From positions 1-5,862 of the forward strand of contig DAOVQG010000293.1 of the NCBI GenBank assembly GCA_030628805.1: 5,862 bases of DNA, read 5' to 3'. Made by a program: the position numbers and the translations under genes. Positions 3,176 through 5,862 of the stretch are shown here, piece after piece. Position 1 is the stretch's first letter. Each line of letters starts with the position of its first letter. Source of the stretch: JAGMDK01 sp023128695. Its GTDB lineage: Bacteria; Planctomycetota; Phycisphaerae; UBA1845; Fen-1342. The notes beneath the pieces are model-generated. The model searched no databases, was not told the DNA's origin, and saw only the letters and a program-made list of their open reading frames with translations.

Positions 3176-5862
3176 GAGGCCGCCGGCTGGAATTTCTGGG
3201 TGGTCGACCCGGCCCTCGGCGACGGAGGCAGATCAGTCAGCATGTCGGTCAACGACGTCACGGGACACGTGGCCGTGTGCTACTTCTATGTCGTCGAGGC
3301 CGCGAACGTCCATGAACTGCGGTTTGCGGACTTCGACGGCGTGGCGTGGACGGCTCCGGTCTCACTGGCGGTCGACGCGACCACGGACGTGTACGTCAGC
3401 ATGACGTCCTTTCACAACGCCGGCAACGACGTGGCGGTCAGTTATTTTAACGGCAGCGGACTCTATTATTTCGAGCGTGTGAACAACGCCTGGGCGGGGC
3501 CGCTCCCCGTGGACACGACGGCGGTCCGCGGCGCATTCAACTCGATCGACATCATGCCGAGCGGCAAGCCGATGATCAGCTACCTCGATCAGACCAACGC
3601 GAATCTGCGGGTAGCCTGGTACGAAGGCGGCGCGTGGCAACTGCATGACGTCGACACGGCGAACGCCGAGGGGGACACCTCCCTGGCGATGATCAACGAC
3701 GGCGCCGGTGATTACCCGGCGATCAGTTACCGGGGGACCGGCGGGGCGCTCAAGTTCGCCTGGAACCCGGGCACTGATTATTCGACCGGCTGGGCGACGA
3801 AAACCGTGCTGGGAAGCCCCGTTGAGCACACCAGCCTGGCGCCGATTCCGCCCGTGCCCCCGGCGGTCACCTGGGAACGCCCGATGATGAGCTACTACGA
3901 CACCGCGGGCGATCTGTGGTACGCTTGGAACGCGGGTCAGATGGGGAACTGGGGTTCGACCGCGTATTGGAAGCAGCGTCGCGCGGCCGTGAACGCCGGC
4001 CAGTACGACAGCCTGGCATTCCGGATCACGGACAATCCGATCATCAGTTACTACGACGCGGCCGCCGGTCTCAAGGTCGCCACGTCCACGAATCCGTACG
4101 CCCTCTCCCCGACCTGGACAAATCTGACCGTCGATGCCCCGCAGCCCCTCGGCCAAGGCACCAGCCTGGCGGTTCTGGCCGACGGTGCCGCGGCGATTTG
4201 CTACTACGCCAACAGCACCCTGAAGTTTGCTCTTCAGAAACACGAGGCCTGTTGCTTCCCGGACGGCTCCTGTACCGAGGAGATCCCGGCCGAATGTGAC
4301 GAGCTCGGCGGGATCGCGCAGGGCGAGAATACCACCTGTGATCCGAACCCCTGTCCCCAGCCGGGGGCCTGCTGCGAAACGGACGGGGCCTGTAACGTAA
4401 TGCAAGAGGTGGATTGCACGGGCACCTGGATGGGCGAGGGTACCATCTGCGAGGCCGACACGTGTCTGGGGGCCTGTTGCCAGATCGACGGGTCCTGCGC
4501 CGTCACCACGCAAGACGGGTGCAACAACATATTCGTCGGCTTCGGTTACACCTGCGCACCCCTCGACCCCTGCTCGACGATGACCGGTGCCTGCTGCATC
4601 GGCGGTATCGGCGGCGTCTGCGAAATGTGGAACGAGTTCTACTGCACCGTCATCTACGGCGGCACCTACATTGGCGACGGCGTGAGCTGTAGCCCCGATC
4701 CGTGCTCCACCGTGACCGGGGCTTGCTGCATCGCCGGCGCCTGTACTCAGCAGACCGAATACAACTGCGTCGTCATCAACGGCGGGACCTACCTCGGCGA
4801 CGGCTTCCCCTGCACCCCGAACCCGTGCCCGGGTGCTCCGACGGGGGCCTGCTGCCCCGGCGACACCACCTGCATCGAGGTCTCCGAATACAACTGCCTC
4901 AAGGCCGGCGGGACATACCTGGGCGATGGGACCACCTGTACCCCGAACCCCTGCCCGGACGCCCCCAGTGGCGCGTGCTGCATTGAAGGCGTGTGCAGTG
5001 TGACGACCGAGTTGGACTGCGTCGTCAACAACGGCGGCACCTACATCGGCGACGGCACGGATTGCGGCCCGCCGGACCCGTGCTCGGAAACCACGGGCGC
5101 GTGCTGCCCCGGCGATACTACCTGCATCGAGCTCAACGAGTACTTCTGCCTGGCAAGCGGTGGGACGTATATGGGTGACGGGACTAATTGTGAACCGAAC
5201 CCGTGCCCGGATGCTCCTACCGGTGCGTGCTGTATCGTCGGCGTGTGCAGTGTGACGACCGAGTACGACTGTGTCGTCACTAACGGCGGGACCTATATCG
5301 GTGACGATATTGGCTGTACGCCCGATCCGTGTTCAACGACGACTGGTGCATGTTGTATTAACGACGTGTGCAGTGTGACCACCGAATTTGACTGTGTCGT
5401 CAACAACGGCGGCACATACATCGGTGACGGCACGGACTGTGGCCCGCCCGACCCGTGCTCGGCCACGACCGGCGCGTGTTGTATCGGTACCACGTGCAGC
5501 GTGCTGAATGAGTACTACTGCCTTGACGCCGGCGGCACGTACATCGGCGACGGCACGGACTGCGGCCCGCCCGACCCATGCTCGGCCACGACCGGTGCGT
5601 GCTGTATCGCCGGCGTGTGCAGCATCCTGAATGAGTACTACTGCCTGGATGCCGGTGGCACGTATATCGGCGACGGCACGGACTGTGGCCCGCCCGACCC
5701 ATGCTCGGCCACGACCGGAGCGTGCTGCATCGCTGGCGTGTGCAGCATCCTGAATGAGTACTACTGCCTGGATGCCGGTGGCACGTACATCGGCGATGGC
5801 ACGGACTGCGGCCCGCCCGACCCGTGTTCAGACATAACCGGTGCCTGCTGCGTCGGCACGAC
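3092..5862 (+). CDS. Secreted protein: beta-propeller domain plus six-cysteine tandem repeats (3' end outside window)
   Basis: The frame is open from the ATG to the window edge: 923 codons with no stop, so the C-terminus and any anchor or sorting signal are not seen. Residues 1-28 look like a Sec signal peptide: R2, a hydrophobic core VTTLGLCMLLGPAV, and a likely cut after APA (25-27). Residues 31-383 contain seven repeats, each with a hydrophobic-[SC]-Y strand followed by W...VD-like segments, which fits a seven-bladed beta-propeller. From residue 385 on, repeats of mostly 41-42 aa follow, each with six cysteines. The product is therefore exported and oxidised, probably on the cell surface or released; the propeller may bind a ligand while the cysteine repeats form a disulfide-braced stalk. 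That role is inference, and I do not recognise a named family for the whole protein. A separate promoter and a 666-bp gap argue against cotranscription with the synthase. Confidence 0.9.
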   Translation, partial: MRLANQIGVTTLGLCMLLGPAVQSAPAQEAAGWNFWVVDPALGDGGRSVSMSVNDVTGHVAVCYFYVVEAANVHELRFADFDGVAWTAPVSLAVDATTDVYVSMTSFHNAGNDVAVSYFNGSGLYYFERVNNAWAGPLPVDTTAVRGAFNSIDIMPSGKPMISYLDQTNANLRVAWYEGGAWQLHDVDTANAEGDTSLAMINDGAGDYPAISYRGTGGALKFAWNPGTDYSTGWATKTVLGSPVEHTSLAPIPPVPPAVTWERPMMSYYDTAGDLWYAWNAGQMGNWGSTAYWKQRRAAVNAGQYDSLAFRITDNPIISYYDAAAGLKVATSTNPYALSPTWTNLTVDAPQPLGQGTSLAVLADGAAAICYYANSTLKFALQKHEACCFPDGSCTEEIPAECDELGGIAQGENTTCDPNPCPQPGACCETDGACNVMQEVDCTGTWMGEGTICEADTCLGACCQIDGSCAVTTQDGCNNIFVGFGYTCAPLDPCSTMTGACCIGGIGGVCEMWNEFYCTVIYGGTYIGDGVSCSPDPCSTVTGACCIAGACTQQTEYNCVVINGGTYLGDGFPCTPNPCPGAPTGACCPGDTTCIEVSEYNCLKAGGTYLGDGTTCTPNPCPDAPSGACCIEGVCSVTTELDCVVNNGGTYIGDGTDCGPPDPCSETTGACCPGDTTCIELNEYFCLASGGTYMGDGTNCEPNPCPDAPTGACCIVGVCSVTTEYDCVVTNGGTYIGDDIGCTPDPCSTTTGACCINDVCSVTTEFDCVVNNGGTYIGDGTDCGPPDPCSATTGACCIGTTCSVLNEYYCLDAGGTYIGDGTDCGPPDPCSATTGACCIAGVCSILNEYYCLDAGGTYIGDGTDCGPPDPCSATTGACCIAGVCSILNEYYCLDAGGTYIGDGTDCGPPDPCSDITGACCVGT
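3182..4240 (+). repeat. Seven-fold repeat region, probable seven-bladed beta-propeller
   Basis: Seven copies of a hydrophobic-[SC]-Y strand are seen at residues 61-66 (AVCYFY), 115-120 (AVSYFN), 161-166 (MISYLD), 210-215 (AISYRG), 265-270 (MMSYYD), 317-322 (IISYYD) and 368-373 (AICYYA). Most blades begin with a [TD]S[LI]A-like strand, as at 196-199, 247-250, 306-309 and 357-360. Outer strands beginning with W and often holding VD lie near 33-46, 85-99, 133-147, 181-194, 233-246, 292-304 and 342-356. The first of these precedes blade 1 and the last blade lacks one, the pattern of velcro ring closure. The repeats are seen; the fold is inferred. Confidence 0.65.
4244..5862 (+). repeat. Tandem six-cysteine repeats (13 complete, one cut)
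   Basis: Repeat units start at residues 385, 425, 460, 499, 543, 585, 627, 669, 711, 752, 794, 835, 876 and 917; the last is cut by the window edge. Unit lengths are 35-44 aa, settling to 41-42 from residue 543. Every complete unit has six cysteines in the order CC, C, C, C, C. The later consensus is GACC-x4-C, EYxC, GGTYIGDGT-x-C and a PDPC or PNPC end. Units 1-3 are divergent and lack the GGTY core. Units starting at 585 and 669 form a distinct subtype (GACCPGDTTCIE). Six cysteines per unit suggest three internal disulfides each, in an extracellular rod; this is inference. The array probably continues to the right. Confidence 0.9.

Noticed and set aside
3362..4513. A 383-codon minus-strand frame opposite the secreted protein
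   Set aside because: The + strand frame has a signal peptide, a ribosome site and repeats. The minus frame has low-complexity R/G/V content typical of an antisense shadow.
4234..5493. A series of similar minus-strand frames (QHAPV...GSGxQ..PSP)
   Set aside because: Their likeness to each other comes only from the repeats on the + strand; they are mirror images of the cysteine units.
4244..5862. CRISPR-like or satellite DNA array
   Set aside because: The periodicity of about 123-126 bases is in frame, differences are mostly silent, and there are no short constant repeats with unique spacers. It is a protein repeat.

Overview
The window suggests a high-GC member of the Planctomycetota. Three signs point there. 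Near-palindromic GC-rich repeats of the type that reads GEAPAEP when translated occur at 1-34 and 233-303. The glycogen synthase is of the eukaryote-like GT3 type. The large secreted protein carries tandem six-cysteine repeats (GACC...GGTYxGDGTxC...PxPC), which I associate with planctomycete surface proteins. The assignment rests on family knowledge, not on a database search.

Layout, left to right. (1) 1-424 has no convincing gene. It holds a truncated GC-rich inverted repeat at the left edge, a multi-stem element at 125-188 and a second, complete copy of the first repeat type in opposite orientation. (2) 425-2425 (+) is a complete glycogen synthase of glycosyltransferase family 3, 666 aa. 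It has the E-x7-E catalytic pair and every residue I know from the yeast enzyme's glucose-6-phosphate pocket. Two of the six arginines of the regulatory helix are replaced, and both termini are strongly basic. (3) 2426-2725 holds nothing I can name. (4) 2726-2768 carries a good sigma70-type promoter with a perfect TATAAT, overlapped by a 6-4-6 dyad. It would give a leader of about 330 nt. (5) 3092-5862 (+) is the first 923 codons of a secreted protein that runs off the right edge. It has a strong Shine-Dalgarno site, a signal peptide, seven repeats that fit a velcro-closed seven-bladed beta-propeller, then 13 complete and one cut six-cysteine repeats.

The two genes do not look like an operon: 666 bp separate them and the second has its own promoter. 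The first is a cytoplasmic enzyme of storage-glucan synthesis; the second is an exported, disulfide-rich, probably surface or extracellular protein of unknown role. Nothing in the sequence ties them functionally. The most interesting points are the regulatory residues of the synthase, the propeller plus cysteine-stalk architecture, and the recent history of the cysteine repeats.
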